A stretch of DNA of 64,000 nucleotides, taken from NCBI GenBank assembly GCA_009746045.1, contig RPFO01000359.1, positions 64,501 through 128,500 of the forward strand, given 5' to 3'. The position numbers were made by a program, and so were the translations under genes. Positions 10,566 to 28,705 of the stretch are shown here, piece after piece. Numbering within the stretch: the stretch's first letter is position 1; the number at the start of each line of letters is the position of its first letter. This DNA is from Mesostigma viride. Taxonomy: Eukaryota; Streptophyta; Mesostigmatophyceae; Mesostigmatales; Mesostigmataceae. Under the pieces are notes generated by a model. That model was given only the letters and a program-made list of their open reading frames with translations. It had not been told where the DNA came from and made no database searches.

Positions 10566-13500
10566 AGTCTGGACACAATTACAGTAACTTGGAACCCGCC
10601 GCCTGCGCATGCAACTAGGCGGAACTCTAACTTGGGTCGCGCCAAGTGGTGACACTAAGGTTTTGCAAGGCAACCCCCTACTCACGCGTTGGCTTGCGAC
10701 GGTGCAGGCAGCTGAGCGTGCCTCTTGAGCGACGTGGAAACTTAACACACCAGATGTTGGGCTGTTGGAGCCAGGGGCCCGAGCTCGGGCTCGAGGGAAA
10801 AACGGGCACCGCAGCGCGCCAGGTAGTAGAGCCGGCGACCTGCAGGGCCAATGGAGCGCACAGGGGGGTATCGGAAACACGTGCGCATGGGGGCTGCGAG
10901 AGCCGGCGACGTGGAGGGGCCATGGGGCACACCCAAGTGTTGGGAACACTCCCTTTCATCCGTACGCCAGGAGAGAACGGGCAACGGAGCGCTCCCAAGT
11001 GTTCGAAGCGCGATGGGCAGTTGCCCGCCCGGGCTGCCAGCTGTCGGTGTAACGGTTGCGGATAAACAACACAAGCAATGATTGCACTGCCAGAATTGGG
11101 TCACTGTAGGGTTGACGTTGTATTGGCGTTGGGTCTCATACGCAGGGATGCCCCGCACAATATGGTCGTCTATAATGATGTCAACATGGTCATATTATGA
11201 GGTACTATATTATACTACCCATACAGTATGTAGTACATAGTACATACTATATTATACTACCCAAATAGTACGCCTGAGATCCTGTCGGGGAGCCATGGAG
11301 CATGACAGTCACCACCGGGACTGGTTGGGGAGGCGGGAGGATCCGACTGGGGGTACAGAGCACGTGTGTCCTGTGTACAAGTGCATGAGGGCGGGGGATA
11401 TCGCAGGGGCCTGCCTGCCATGTGTGTCCCCCAAGCCGAGTTGCACATTGGGGGGGTTATTGTTGGCTACGGCAGCAGCATTTCATGGTGATCATTGTGA
11501 TTGTTCATACCACCAGCGGGCACGAGGGTTCTCCACCGCCCTGACAGCTGGCAGCTGCGGGATTCGCGACAGGTGCCACGGCCTCGCCATGGCATACACC
11601 CGCATCCGTCACATGGCATCCATTGCATGACACCCATCTCATGGCACCTGCCAAGGGATGGCGGGTATCCACTTCCAAGAGATGTACGTGTGTCGCCATC
11701 GTCCGTCGATGGAGATAGATACCGGCAGATAGGGCCGCCTGCGAGGACTTGGGTAAAGGGCTGCATTATACTTGGGCCATGGCCTGCATTAGACTTGGGA
11801 AATGGCCTGCGAGGACTTGGGCCATGGCCTGTGAGGACCTGGGCTATTGCCTGACTTGTTGTCTGGGGCGTCTCGTGACGGCGGCAGTGCCTCCACGCGC
11901 TTATGTGGACCTGCCGTGTTCCAGCCATGGGTGTCACAGCGCCTCCCCAGGTGGGGACGAGACAGGGCAGCGAGCGCCTCCCCCCAAAAAAGGGCATGCG
12001 AACACCGCAGCTCGTGGATGCTGGATGTGTGGGTGTGTGGTTGCCAGGATTAAAGAGCTTGGGGGCGGCGCGGCGGACAGCAGGAGGCGAGGCTGTATGG
12101 GGCGGACAGATGACGTGCTGGCATCCAACTTGGTATTGGCAACATGTGATCTGAGTCCCAACATGTGATCTGAGTCCCAGGTGGACCCAGGGCGAATGGC
12201 GTTTGTGTCAGGGTTCCCGCCCAAGTTAATACTGCTGGTGGGCACTCCTGCCCGCCGGGCGGTAAGCAGTGTTGGCTGAGACCAGATGAGTGGTGCCTTG
12301 TGCGAGTGGTTGCCCCATGGATGATGGATGATCGTGGCCGATCATTCATCCATTCATTCGCCCACTGAGTAATCGTGGTGGAACATCCCGTCGGAGTCTT
12401 CAGCGTGCAGAGTGGGGCCTCCCCATGTTGAGGTTGAATCTCGCGAGCGACGGCCGCTCTGCGCACTCTCCCGCAGCCAGGGGTGAACCCCTGAGCACTG
12501 GTCGGCTTGCTGGGTCGGAAAGGTGGTCACTATGTAACGCTTTTTCGCAGGGATCCACCCAACTCCGCTCAGCCTGACCAGATGTTTGAACGTTGGGAGG
12601 AGCCACCCGCATGCTCCTCCATTCATGGGAGGAGCATGGGGAGGAGCTCACATGCTGGGGCTCACATGGTAGGGGGGAGCCACCATGCAACCCTGCCAAT
12701 ATTACCATGCGTGAAGCTGGCTGTGTACCTTACAGAGATGCTTGCAAGCAGTGGCTGGAGATCCCGTCAAGTTGCTAGCCGATGCAGGAGGACATCTCAC
12801 AAGCGGCGGCTTGGCACACGCATGTCGGGTGATACCTGCACGTCAGCGTCGGCTTCTTTGAAACAGCCGTGATGACTGGACTATGGCGATGACTTGGCGG
12901 CAACCATGGAGGCTCACCTGCAAGCGTAACATTATAGCCTGTTTAGTGAGACACCTATCAGTGTGTCAAAGTGTCAGTGCGGTCAGCAGATCAAAGTAGG
13001 TCGACCCCATGGGCAGGTGAAATTGAGGTATATAGGGGCTAACGTATTTCCCGACATGGGTCATGGGATTTCAAATGAGGCACGGGGTTAGGCTGCGACC
13101 ACCGCCCCATTAGGTTATTTCCAGCGACAGAATGCTATCGCCCTGGGGGCGCAACTGGCCTAGTTGGTTTTGGATCACGGAGTCATGGATTCGATAGCTC
13201 CGCCCGCTTTAGCATGCTATCTAATTTGCTCTAGTGTGCTACTTGTTGTAGGAAACTGTGGTTTCGTTATAGAATCAGGAAATAGCTCTCGGGGTGGATC
13301 GACATTCATTACAAGGTGCCACCGCGTGGTTTTCAGATGGGGTGTATCTAATTAGCAGATCTATGGCCGGCCGGCAGCAGGATCATGCAGGCATACTGTT
13401 GTATATAATGAAGACAACTATTCCTGGATGTCATGGAAGGACTATAAACTGCATGACTCAGTTCGTCGCCTACACCATCAAATCATGAAAGGGGTCATGC

Positions 13501-13649
13501 TTCGTGGCCCACTAACGGGACTGCGTGATCGATCCTAATGCACTACGTCTCACTTTCTCTGTCTTCCATCATATTGCCAAAAAGGAACTAGTAGCTTGAA
13601 TGTAGCACTTGATATTTTGCATGACAGATAACATGCGGTTTCCATGCAG

Positions 13650-13890
13650 CACGTCTCCACGTGAAAATTGATAAATTAATCAATACCACGTAGACTGCGT
13701 CACGTGGGTACCAAAGAAAGGCCGGAACCTTCGACCCCTATTACTTAATCATGCAATTTAACACCGTGCTCCCGTAATTGGGGAGTCACGGCCAGCATGC
13801 CCAGAGTGCTTTTAATCCCCGAGTGTGCACAGCGGGCGCACGGGGCAGAGACCCCCCCCTTCCCTCATACCTCAGGCATGCCACAGGGTG
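13650..13890. repeat. Relic of a dispersed transposon-tail repeat
   Basis: It contains GCGTCACGTG, GTGCTCCCG...GGGGAGTCACGG and a GGGGCAGAGACCC segment. These motifs recur near 33830-34060, 37130-37150 and, reverse-complemented, near 48795-48840. Boundaries are not clear. Confidence 0.4.
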
Positions 13891-14229
13891 AACAATCGGA
13901 CCCGGCATGATCCCTGTATGTGGGTGCAATATGACCCGTCCGTGTGAACATTGCATTACTATGTTGACGTGAGCAAACAGGCAGTGCTAGGCAAGGCACA
14001 TAGCTAGGCTGGCAGACATTGTTGGCTACTGGTTAGGCTATAAGCATGCATGACTACGTTCTACCCTGCATTGGCGTGCAGTGCACAATGGCTAGGAGCG
14101 TCCAGGCCGGTTGCATCACCCAGGCATGAGTGTGACTACAATATTGACGTCAGATCAGAAAGCAACAAACGTGAAAACGCTAACGGCCCAAATCTGAGAT
14201 TCCGCGGAACACAGAAAGAAGCCTTGCAT

Positions 14230-14408
14230 GCATTGAAATTAATGCTGGCTTACGTGTAGAGCGACTAGATGACCTAGACGGTGGGGCCGGAAACAGCTTG
14301 CAAGCTTGATCTGGGCGTGTGTTTCGGGCCTAACTGGCCGGCCGGGAGTGTCTAGTGGTGAGCACCATTGCTGCGACCGCTCTCCCACCATGAACGAGGA
14401 AATACAAT
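14230..14408 (-). repeat. Dispersed repeat, inverted copy of 27940-28108
   Basis: About 170 bp match in reverse complement with few differences. Shared segments include GACTAGATGACCTAGACGG, GGGGCCGGAAACAGC and TAGTGGTGAGCACCATTGC. The other copy follows a reverse-transcriptase fragment, so this is likely a piece of the same retroelement family. Confidence 0.8.
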
Positions 14409-17400
14409 ATGCCTAGTCTAGCCCGTGGGGGGCGTCAATTCACAGCTAGTTGTTGACTATCAGGTCCCCGCCCCTCCAGAATGTACACCTTGGGCCAGCT
14501 TCTTTTGGGGTCTTGCTTGCGGCAAAGGTACTCCGGCCACAGGTCGCGTCGCTGCTGCGCTGCATGCTGCTGAGCGCGGGCGTTACAGGTCCTCATCCAG
14601 CGTCCGGGGGAGTTCGTGCAACTTCTTGTGGCGAGAGAGGACACATAAAACAGCCGCTTATCCTTCATGGAGCTGAAGGTGAGCAGGACTGACAAACCCT
14701 GTGCACAACGAGGAGGGAGGGCGCCCTAGCTAGGCTCTCTCGCTGCCTAGCTCAGAAATTATAATCCAGCACGTCTCGTGTGCCGTCTTCGTCACTCAAA
14801 AGTACAAATCATAATTGAATAAGTACGTCATGCAAATTCAGGCATTCATAGGCATGCACGCCAAGCGTATGGTACTATGCAGTTGTCTCACAAATAAAAT
14901 AAAATTATAGAAGGCGTCCCTTCTCAGAAGCCAAAACCATCACCCTCAAGCTCGCCCTCTGCAGGCCTGCGCTCCTTGTCTGTTGAGCTGTCAGCCACTA
15001 AGACCAGAGGTGCCATGACAAAGCATTGCCACATACCAAGTTGTCTCACTTAATACCAAGCCGGGATGCATCAAATCTCATTTCTTGTGAACTGTCAGGC
15101 TTAATTGCGGAGAATTGCCACCACCAGGACGACACCGGTCGTGGAAAACGATACTGAATTTCGCTGCATGCATCTGTCACATGGGGCCCGTCTACGTGAT
15201 ACCTGAAGGTGCATATGCCGAAAATTTGAACAATTAGCACACTCATTCCCAGCCGTGTCCGTGGTTGCCCCCACGCCACCCATCCACCCCCATGGCATCA
15301 TAACTACGCCACCCCGATGGCATCATCCACACCATAGATACTGCCTCCATCATCATCACAAGGGTTAATGCTCCGCGGCTCCCCAAGTCCCCACGGGACT
15401 GCGTGACAAAATATGTAGTTAATAAGTAACCATCCACGCGCCACCATGCAGAGGCGCGGCCACCGCGGCCAATATCAGCCGCAGCGCGCCAACAGTGCTT
15501 CTTGCACCCGCCCACCACGTTCACTCCTCCACTCCCAGCATCAGCCGACAGCAGATGTCAACAAACGGTGGGTGATTAAGGACCAAGGAGGCACCAGAGG
15601 GGCCGGGGGACTACCGAGGCACCAGAGGAAGTGGGCGATCAGCGAAAAGTCCTACGTACGGACCGCGGGGGCCACTACAACGATCCGTGGCGGATCCGGC
15701 CCGCTGTGCAGCGGCTGCATGGTGTTTGATGCCATGGGGCCTATGGGGAGGTGAGGGCAAAGTGCACGCCCCACTTCACAAGGAGGTGCCATGGGCCCCA
15801 CTTATCCAGCCCAGAGACAACCAGCGCAGGCCAGCACACTTATACTCACTAGGAGGAGAACCAGGTCCCGAACCGAGGACGTGTCATGGGCCACACGTGG
15901 ACGAGAGCCAACACTTGGATGCGAGGATGAGAGCCAAGTGGTCCTGTGACGATGACCGCCGTGCGAGGCTCCACCACGGGCAATGAGCAAGCACAAGGCA
16001 GCAGGTGCAGGGTGGTGGCCTCGGCTGGGCGTGATCACCGATCGGCGGCGTGCACGTGGCACGTGGGCCGCCATCATACCCAAAATGTCAAATCAGTGAC
16101 GGAAGCATCCGCAGCAAGTCCAAGTCCCTGGGTGACGAATCAGGACCAGGCTATACCGTTGACAACGGGCAGGCTCCGCTGCTCTTGTATGCTTGCGGCT
16201 CTTGTACAAGCCACCACTACAGGGGGGTAACATACAATACTCTTGTTGTGGTGGGGTGACATACTTGTAGTGGTATGTTACCCCCCCGAGATGTTGGCCC
16301 GAGGGACATTCCACCAGACCCGGATGCATCACTGTTTTTTCCTGCCTGCCTTGTGGCTGCGTGCCATCGGTTTTGCCTGCCTGCCATGTGGCTATGTGGG
16401 TGGCACCTGACTAGATCCCCCGCGCCCCGCGCCCCCCCATAGCAGCAGCAGCCCACAGCCGCGGCCGAAGAGACAGGCAGCGGCCGAAGAGACCGCAGCA
16501 GCGCTGTTGCCTTGTAGCCCACGTGGATCCGCGCGGGAGAACGCTTACGTACGCCTGCACTACACGACCGCTGCATGCCTGCTACTGCTTCGTAAGGCGC
16601 CCCGCAGTACCCATTATTCCTGGGATCGCCACCTGGTCAAGCGCAACCCTATCGTGGGATCGCCACGTGGCACCCCGCAGGCGATGGCAGAGCCCCGCGC
16701 GTGTCACCCAGACCACCGGAATCCCCTTCCCCCAACAAACAAGTGTTCCACCAAACAAACCAGTCAAAGCGGCCCGTCATGTCCGCAGCAAGGGGTGGCC
16801 CTCGAAAGTTATGGCCCCAGTAGCCAGCGGCCGCCCTCGCAACGCCTGGGTTCCTGCAACGCCCCGCCAACAATCCCCGCGCTGGTCCCCAAGAGCAACC
16901 TTCATCCTCCTGCCACTGCCGACATCCACGGTGCAAGGGAGTGACCGTGGACTTTCTCTCGCGCCTCAAAACCCACACAAGGGTAACAACCCCAGGCCCC
17001 CGTTGGCTTGACAACCTGCCCATCCACCCTTCGCAATGCCGGGGCAGCACGCAGGCCACACGTGCTTCCTCCCTCCTCCCCCACCCCCCCTTAATTATTG
17101 GGAAAAAATAAGCATGATCCAAACAGCTCCACCGTCCCCCCCCCCGCCCGCCCCCCCCCCCCATCCCCTGGCCCCTGTATGGGGTTGGATCTCAGAAGCG
17201 CATACACACCACGACCACCATTCCATCATCACAATACATCCGCACGCCATCAGCCAGCGCTCATCGAGTGGGCGGGCACGCCAGCCAGCGCTCATCACAG
17301 CGGGCGGGCGCCATCCCAGCGACCATCCCAGGCACACTGCGTGGCCATTTTTGGTGGTCACACGCATCACTGCGACATGTCGCTCTGGGTGCGGGCCCGT

Positions 17401-17775
17401 TCTGATGGGCACCCTGCAAAAAGCTGTTGCGACGCTGTAGCCACCACCGGGCCGCCACACGCCACTCTGCGACTGGGACCCAAGCAGTGCGCTTCTTGGC
17501 TCGCGTCACTGTACTTGCAGCCATGAGCCCGGGAGGAGATACCCGCCCGCCTCACTCCCACCCGTCACTCTACATGTGTTGCCTCTTGTGTGGCATCGAC
17601 TCTAAACGTGGGATCGTTCTGCGTCCATGACCCCCACCAGACTACGACCCGTCACCCTGCTTGCGGCGACCATCCCTGAATCATCGTCCGCATCTGGCTG
17701 CCACCCACATCACTCCACATCGACTGGGAACGTGCGACCGTTCTCAGCTCGTCATCACCACCGGGCTGCCAACCG

Positions 17776-19779
17776 TCACTCTGCGTGCGGGGGCCACGTG
17801 GCCATGTCCACGTGCGTGATGCGGATGCCCCCCTGGATCGCAGGGTACTTGGGGCCACGCCACCGCGCAAACAGCGTCGAGTACGCCACCAGCAGCCGGC
17901 ACCCGTCCTGGTGCAGAGTAGGGTAGTGATACATCGCCGCCGCGTTATCGGGGTCCGACTCCACCACCCCGACCTTGGCCCAGCTTCCCCCGTTGTCGTA
18001 CGACGCGGCAACCACCAACTTGTTGCGCACACCGGCCGAGGAGTCGTCGTTATAAGCCATGGCCAGCGCGCCGTTGTCGAGCCGTATAAGGTTGAGCTTG
18101 CTGTTCGGGTTGGGGATGTCGGTGGGCGCCGGGGTGGTCCAAGTCAGCCCGCTGTCCGCGCTCGTGGACTTGTACGCGACCCCTGCCTCCGTCCGGAAAT
18201 ATTGCAGCATGAGGGGGGGGGCGGCCCCGGCCATGGCCCCGGTGGAGTCGCTGGAGCCCCCGCTGGTATTCACGGCCGCCGCCGATGACGACGACGAGGA
18301 GAGTTGGACGATAGACCCCTCGATCAGCCACGTGTTGGGCAGGAATATCTCCCCACGCGACGCCCACGTGCGTCCCCGGTCCTGCGAAATCAGCACCCCC
18401 GCCGACGCAGGCACAGCCTGGTCCGTCCAGCACCCCTCGACCGTGTCGGGGACCGTGGGCCGCTCGCGCCAGTAGGGCAGCAGCCACCACCCGTTGGCGG
18501 CGACCAGCATCTGGTTCGCGATCACCTTTGGTATGTTGCCTTCGTCCTTCTGCTTGATTATCGTCGTCGGGCGCGTCCAGTGCAGCCCGTCGTACGAGCG
18601 CACAAACTTGATCGAGCCCCCGGGGGACCAGCGCGGCGGCTGCTCACCCACGATCGGCGACACGACCGGCGGGCGCAGGCACGAAATGCTCTTGCTGAAG
18701 AAGAGCCACAGGACGTCCTTGTCGTCGTCGTAGTGGAGCACGGGGCTCCAGACGCACCCGGGGGAGTCGGTCAACAACGGGATGTCGACCGGCTCCGTCC
18801 AGCGCTCCGTGTCGTCCGAGAAGGAGCTGCGCAGGTGCTGGTCCTGCGTGCCCTCCCACTTCTGCGCCGACTGCCAGACCGCGATCCAGTTCCAGGGGCA
18901 CGCGCTGGGCGCGTGTGAGATCATCGCCATGTGGTTGTAGTCGTTCTCCGCCGCGTTCTGGCTGATCCAGCGGCGCCGCGCGCCCACGCCCGTGTCGAGC
19001 CCGGGCTGACTCTGCCCGCCCGGTGGGCCCGCCTCGGCGCACTTAGGCGTGAACCGGCTGTGCAGGCCGGGGTCGCCTTCATACGGGCGGCGGGGCAGCA
19101 ACTGCTTGGGGGAGATGACGGCATGCCCCTCGAGCATGTTCAGTACCATCGTACGCACCCGGTCCATCCGCGTCTGCTTGTCGCGCGCTTCCTGCCTGAA
19201 GGCACGCCCCCGCTTCTCCAGCTGCTCCTTGACCGACTGGAGGTGGTGTACCAGCAGCACCAGCTCGTCCTGCGAGAGCTTCATGGCCTCGAGAATCTCC
19301 TTGGACTCCTTGAGGTGGGCCTCTGTCTGACGAGTCAGCTGCTCCTGGCTGCTTTGCGAGTCCGACAGCCCCTGCTGGAGGTATTTCTTCTCCTGCTTTA
19401 GGCCCTCCATGAGCAGCCGCTGGTGGCCCAGGTCGTCCTCGTAGCGCATGCGCAGCTCGACCAGACGCTTGCGCTCGGCCATCGCCTTGGAGTGGACGAG
19501 CGTCAGGTTTGCGCAGGCCTCGGCGAGTTCCTGCGCGTCCTCCAGCGCGTGGCGAAGCGCGCCGCCCTCGCTCTCCCACACGATCAATTTGGTGTTGGCG
19601 GACTGCAGGCTGCGGATCGTGCTGCCAAAGGCGATGGCGGATGCTAACAGCGCCAGCAGCAGGACGGCCAGCGATATTTTGCTCTGCTGGCTGAGCTGGG
19701 AGTAGCGGGTTTGTAGTGCCCGGAAGTATTGGGAGAGCGGTGCAGGCGGTGCCCTTGGAGACGGCACGGGGTTAACCAT
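17776..19779 (-). CDS. Membrane-anchored sialidase-like (BNR/Asp-box) protein, 667 aa
   Basis: This single uninterrupted reading frame predicts a type II membrane protein. It has a short Ser/Pro/Gln-rich cytosolic tail, one hydrophobic segment at about residues 35-53, and a charged, heptad-like coiled-coil stalk at about 60-210. A C-terminal beta-propeller-like domain spans about 265-667. That domain has three clear Asp boxes (SQDRGRTW, SADSGLTW, SYDNGGSW) and further half-matches (SYDGLHW), the hallmark of the sialidase/BNR superfamily. The topology suits a Golgi or cell-surface glycan enzyme or lectin, but I did not locate a full catalytic Arg triad, so sialidase activity is not shown. The start at 19777-19779 was chosen because it is followed directly by the tail and membrane segment. 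No repeats interrupt this gene, unlike the intron-bearing genes here. Confidence 0.85.
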   Translation of the reverse strand: MVNPVPSPRAPPAPLSQYFRALQTRYSQLSQQSKISLAVLLLALLASAIAFGSTIRSLQSANTKLIVWESEGGALRHALEDAQELAEACANLTLVHSKAMAERKRLVELRMRYEDDLGHQRLLMEGLKQEKKYLQQGLSDSQSSQEQLTRQTEAHLKESKEILEAMKLSQDELVLLVHHLQSVKEQLEKRGRAFRQEARDKQTRMDRVRTMVLNMLEGHAVISPKQLLPRRPYEGDPGLHSRFTPKCAEAGPPGGQSQPGLDTGVGARRRWISQNAAENDYNHMAMISHAPSACPWNWIAVWQSAQKWEGTQDQHLRSSFSDDTERWTEPVDIPLLTDSPGCVWSPVLHYDDDKDVLWLFFSKSISCLRPPVVSPIVGEQPPRWSPGGSIKFVRSYDGLHWTRPTTIIKQKDEGNIPKVIANQMLVAANGWWLLPYWRERPTVPDTVEGCWTDQAVPASAGVLISQDRGRTWASRGEIFLPNTWLIEGSIVQLSSSSSSAAAVNTSGGSSDSTGAMAGAAPPLMLQYFRTEAGVAYKSTSADSGLTWTTPAPTDIPNPNSKLNLIRLDNGALAMAYNDDSSAGVRNKLVVAASYDNGGSWAKVGVVESDPDNAAAMYHYPTLHQDGCRLLVAYSTLFARWRGPKYPAIQGGIRITHVDMATWPPHAE

Positions 19780-21017
19780 TGTGCTTCGTCAAGCGTCCCC
19801 AACCCCGTGGTGCCAAAGAATAGTGCGTTCTAATTACTTTACTGCGGTGACAAAGGACACAAACGCACTTGAATCATCTCGTCTGCCGGGAAAAAATGTC
19901 ATCCTTGCTACTTCGGTAGCTACTTCATGCACAAAACTTAGTGTAAAGAAGCGACACTACCCGCCCAAACATGCATGGTCGGTCCCAGACAGTGCACACC
20001 GGCGTCAAAGCTCCAGGCTACGAGACTGCCGACAGCAAAAAAAACGTCAAGCAGAGGAAAGCACGGGGTCTACGTTCGTGGTTGCTAAAATGTGGATGCA
20101 GTCTCGTCTTGCTTTTTGGTACATTTTATTAGGCCATGGGCGGAAGCAGCAAGGCGGGCATGAGCCATGAGGCCAGCTCGCGGAGTCGCGGTTGCATGCC
20201 AGCGATCGCCCACGGCCCAAGGTTGTTGGGCACGAATGCACGCAAGCGAGGTCTTGGTGGCACAACTTTCCAACTACCCTGTAATAGTACGGCCAGTTTA
20301 ACAATGCCTTAAGGTTGCGAGCTACTCAATAGTGCAGAACTGTGTACGTAGATACCGTTAGTTACCTGCGCGGGAATAAACTCAACTCAACTGTTAGTTA
20401 CCAGTAACAAGTTGAGGTATTAAGGATCTCACTCCGTATGTATGTCCGTACGTTTATCGTCCATGTGTTCGTATGAAGGTGCATTCATGAATGTTTTGTA
20501 CTAGCTAGTATCTGAACGTCCACCAGGTCAGCACGCGTATCTGAACGCCCCACGGTAATTTACTGTAAGAATCTTAGCGCTCGGCAGCACTCAGCAGTCG
20601 GACCACCGGCGCGGGAATAACTCAACTCAACTCAGCAAGTCAGCACCAGCAGCGGCAACCCGCGACCCGCGTCTCTCTCAAACCGATTGGCGACCGCAAT
20701 TATGGCGGTCGAAAATTGCTGTTTCGAAAACCGCCCACATTTGTTAGGTATAACTGCGGTAGGAGCATGTACTGTATAAAAACTGTAAGTTTGAACTCTA
20801 ACTGCGGTCAATCTAACCATATTTTTCAAAATTAAGTGTGCCTTACTTGTTTGGAAATTCAAACCTGGAACCCGCCATTTTGTACGCGCGCGCGCGTGTA
20901 TGCTGTCGCGCACTGGGATGCTCATTTCTGCGATAAATGGTGTTAAGAATACCCTGTTAGGCAGAGTTTTGGAATAAACCATAGTAGGCTCATTCCACGT
21001 TTGAAACGTCTTGCACG
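19780..21017. other. Divergent intergenic region between the sialidase-like gene and NC2-alpha
   Basis: This is the shared upstream region of two divergently transcribed genes, so both promoters should lie here. No clear TATA box stands out. A GCGGGAATAAACTCAACTCAACT motif occurs twice (near 20370 and 20612). CGCGCGCGCG lies at 20885-20894. Confidence 0.5.
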
Positions 21018-26732
<5,715 letters not shown>

Positions 26733-26998
26733 TTAATGGAATACGCGCGGAGGAGGATGCGTGACCATTGACAGCTGGGGGTGTGGATGATGGTAATGAG
26801 TATTGAATAATTAAATAACTTGCGATGACGGGGATGAGTGACAGCTGGGCAAGTGTGTAAAAAATGCCTCGATTGTGCCCGTACTGGTTGTCTTTTTAGT
26901 TATAATAAACGCGAGAAATTGAAATTCCTGCCGGTTCATTAATTATTCAATTAATATCTCTGTGGGGAGCATATGTCACACATACTCCTGAGAGGGGG
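26733..26998. other. NC2-alpha 3' flank
   Basis: AT-richer sequence downstream of the stop, with TAATAAA-like motifs near 26902 that could serve as a polyadenylation signal. No other gene was seen. Confidence 0.5.
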
Positions 26999-27040
26999 CA
27001 TATCAACCCCCCCCTATGATCAGAATATCAACCCCCCCCT

Positions 27041-27690
27041 ATGGGCACTAACTGTGCCGGGCTCCTTGCAAACCTCTATCTATACACTTATGAGCTTGCA
27101 TTCATGGAGAATCTCATTGCCTCAAACGATGATGTTCTCATCAGGCGTTTTATCCATACATGTCGATACATTGATGATGTCATCGCTTTCGACAACCCTG
27201 ATTTCGCAACCCATTTGTATATCACCGCTGGTCTGCCTGGCATCTACCCGCAAGCGTCCCTCACATTAAAGCTCACGTCGGAGGATACTCATTGCAATTA
27301 CCTCGATCTTAACATTACCCATAACAAGAAGGGCTGGCGTACGGCTGTCTATGATAAGCGCAAGGATCCTAAATACCAGCAAATTCCTTTTATTCGTTAC
27401 CCCGATATTCACAGTCTCCTTTCCCACACAGCAAAATATGGTGTTGTTCTTTCTCAGTTACATCGTTTTTCCCGTCTTTGTTCTTATCGTGTTGATTTCA
27501 TCACGACTCTTGTTGAACTCTTGCAGCGTTTATTGGTCAAAGACTATGACCGAGCCATTATGCTCGATCCGTCAAGTCCGATGTTTTTTGCAACGTCACC
27601 CACATCTGTTCGGTGCTGCCCCTTGGCACAAGCTCTACAAACAGGTCGTGGACCGGCTGGATCGCATAGTATCTCCGCACATCTGAACCC
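27041..27690 (+). pseudogene. Reverse-transcriptase fragment (MGTNCA...YIDD type), 5'-truncated
   Basis: The frame opens with MGTNCAGLLANLYLY, then RYIDDVI (the RT catalytic YxDD), YLDLNI and YGVVLSQLHRF, in the order seen in a family of eukaryotic reverse transcriptases that I associate with Penelope-like elements. The upstream half of the RT domain is missing. After about 27585 the likely continuation (LFGAAPWHKLYKQVVDRLD) is in another frame, so a frameshift is probable. Upstream, a (TATCAACCCCCCCCTATG)2 duplication marks the truncation point. The family label is inference. Confidence 0.65.
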
Positions 27691-27939
27691 TGTGATGCCA
27701 GATCTCCTTTGCGGCCGTTCCGAGCTTGGCACTGGATTCGTTGTCCACATCGTCGCGTCGCTGCCGCAACACGATGTTTTCTGGCATACGCGGGCTTTTG
27801 GTTCCCGCCGCACATTTGAAAGTGCTGTCCTCCGGCTTTTTGCCTTTGCACCGTGTGCAGTTCTTGGACGTTTGGAATCATGGCATGGCTAACGTGATGA
27901 CTGACTAGCTAGACCTTTTCAGTGGTTTTCCATTTGCGG

Positions 27940-28108
27940 GTATTTCCTCGTAAATGGTGGGAGAGCGATCGCAGCAATGGTGCTCACCACTAGACACTCC
28001 CGGCCAGTTAGGCTAGAAACACACGCCCTGATCAAGCATGCTGTTTCCGGCCCCACCGTCTAGGTCATCTAGTCGCTCCACACGTAAGCCAGCCATAATT
28101 TCAATGCA
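27940..28108 (+). repeat. Dispersed repeat following the RT fragment (other copy at 14230-14408, inverted)
   Basis: About 170 bp, roughly nine-tenths identical to the inverted copy. Its place just after the RT fragment suggests a 3' untranslated tail of that retroelement. Confidence 0.8.
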
Positions 28109-28127
28109 CAAGGATACACATTTCCAT

Positions 28128-28245
28128 CACCATTCATCTTCATCATCCTGAACGACTCGAAAACGCGGAAAAGATAACGGCAGGCTCGAGCTACCATGGT
28201 CCGGATTCTCCCGACTTCTGGCCTGCGCTGGTTGTCTCTTTGATA
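28128..28245 (+). repeat. One-arm copy of the inverted-repeat element at 38106-38692
   Basis: Shares CGACTCGAAAACGCGGA, TAACGGCAGGCTCGAGCTACC and GGTCCGGATTCTCC with the left arm at 38106. A related palindromic copy lies at 48280-48350. Confidence 0.75.
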
Positions 28246-28462
28246 TCAAGGAGACAACCTATATTATATATCAAGGAGGCCTACATGCCCTATATTATAT
28301 ATAGTTGTCTCGCTTAACCTATGGTTTTTAATACATTCTGGGCTACAGCCTGCACGGGTGGGGCCGGGGTGTAAACTGCCACCTACTCTGGGTGCACAAG
28401 GTGCACCTGCACCACCATGATGTATCATCAAGGATTACCATGATGTATCATATCTATTTTTT

Positions 28463-28690
28463 ACAGCTATCGCTCAATATTTCCGAAGATACCGGCACCG
28501 CCCTGCCCAGCAAATATCGCTGTTGCAATATACGAGAATGCTCATAACTTTTGACTCCGGCCATGAAACTTCATCGGGTTGGTTGCATTAGACTCGTCTT
28601 TTGAAGACGAACACGCTGATATAATTTTCTACAGCCATCGCTCAATATTTCCGAAGATACCGGCACCGCCCTGCCCAGCAAATATCGCTG
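28463..28690 (+). repeat. Duplicated LINE leader, period 168 bp
   Basis: The block starting ACAGCYATCGCTCAATATTT is found at 28463 and 28631, almost identical over about 58 bp. It resembles promoter monomers of some LINEs, and the second copy runs into the ORF1 start. Promoter activity is inference. Confidence 0.85.
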
Positions 28691-28705
28691 TTTTTTCAGC
28701 TCGAT

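Larger units (their letters stand above)
10566..17775. other. About 7.2 kb between RCHY1 and the sialidase-like gene; no gene supported
   Basis: Only short, unconserved open frames are visible, often overlapping on both strands. Recognisable items are a dispersed repeat at 14230-14408, a relic resembling LINE-tail sequence near 13650-13890, a 14-bp hairpin at 16222-16286, and C-rich stretches near 17078-17165. Unrecognised exons of a minus-strand gene could be present (for example near 14440-14690), but I cannot support one. Confidence 0.5.

Noticed and set aside
14435-14695. Possible minus-strand exon (SSMKDKRLFYV ... RSWPKVYILEG)
   Set aside because: An acceptor-like CTTCAG precedes it, but I recognise no family and no neighbouring exon.
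16222-16286. 14-bp hairpin GGGGGGTAACATAC / GTATGTTACCCCCC
   Set aside because: Short, low-complexity arms without flanking duplication; not enough for a mobile element or RNA gene.
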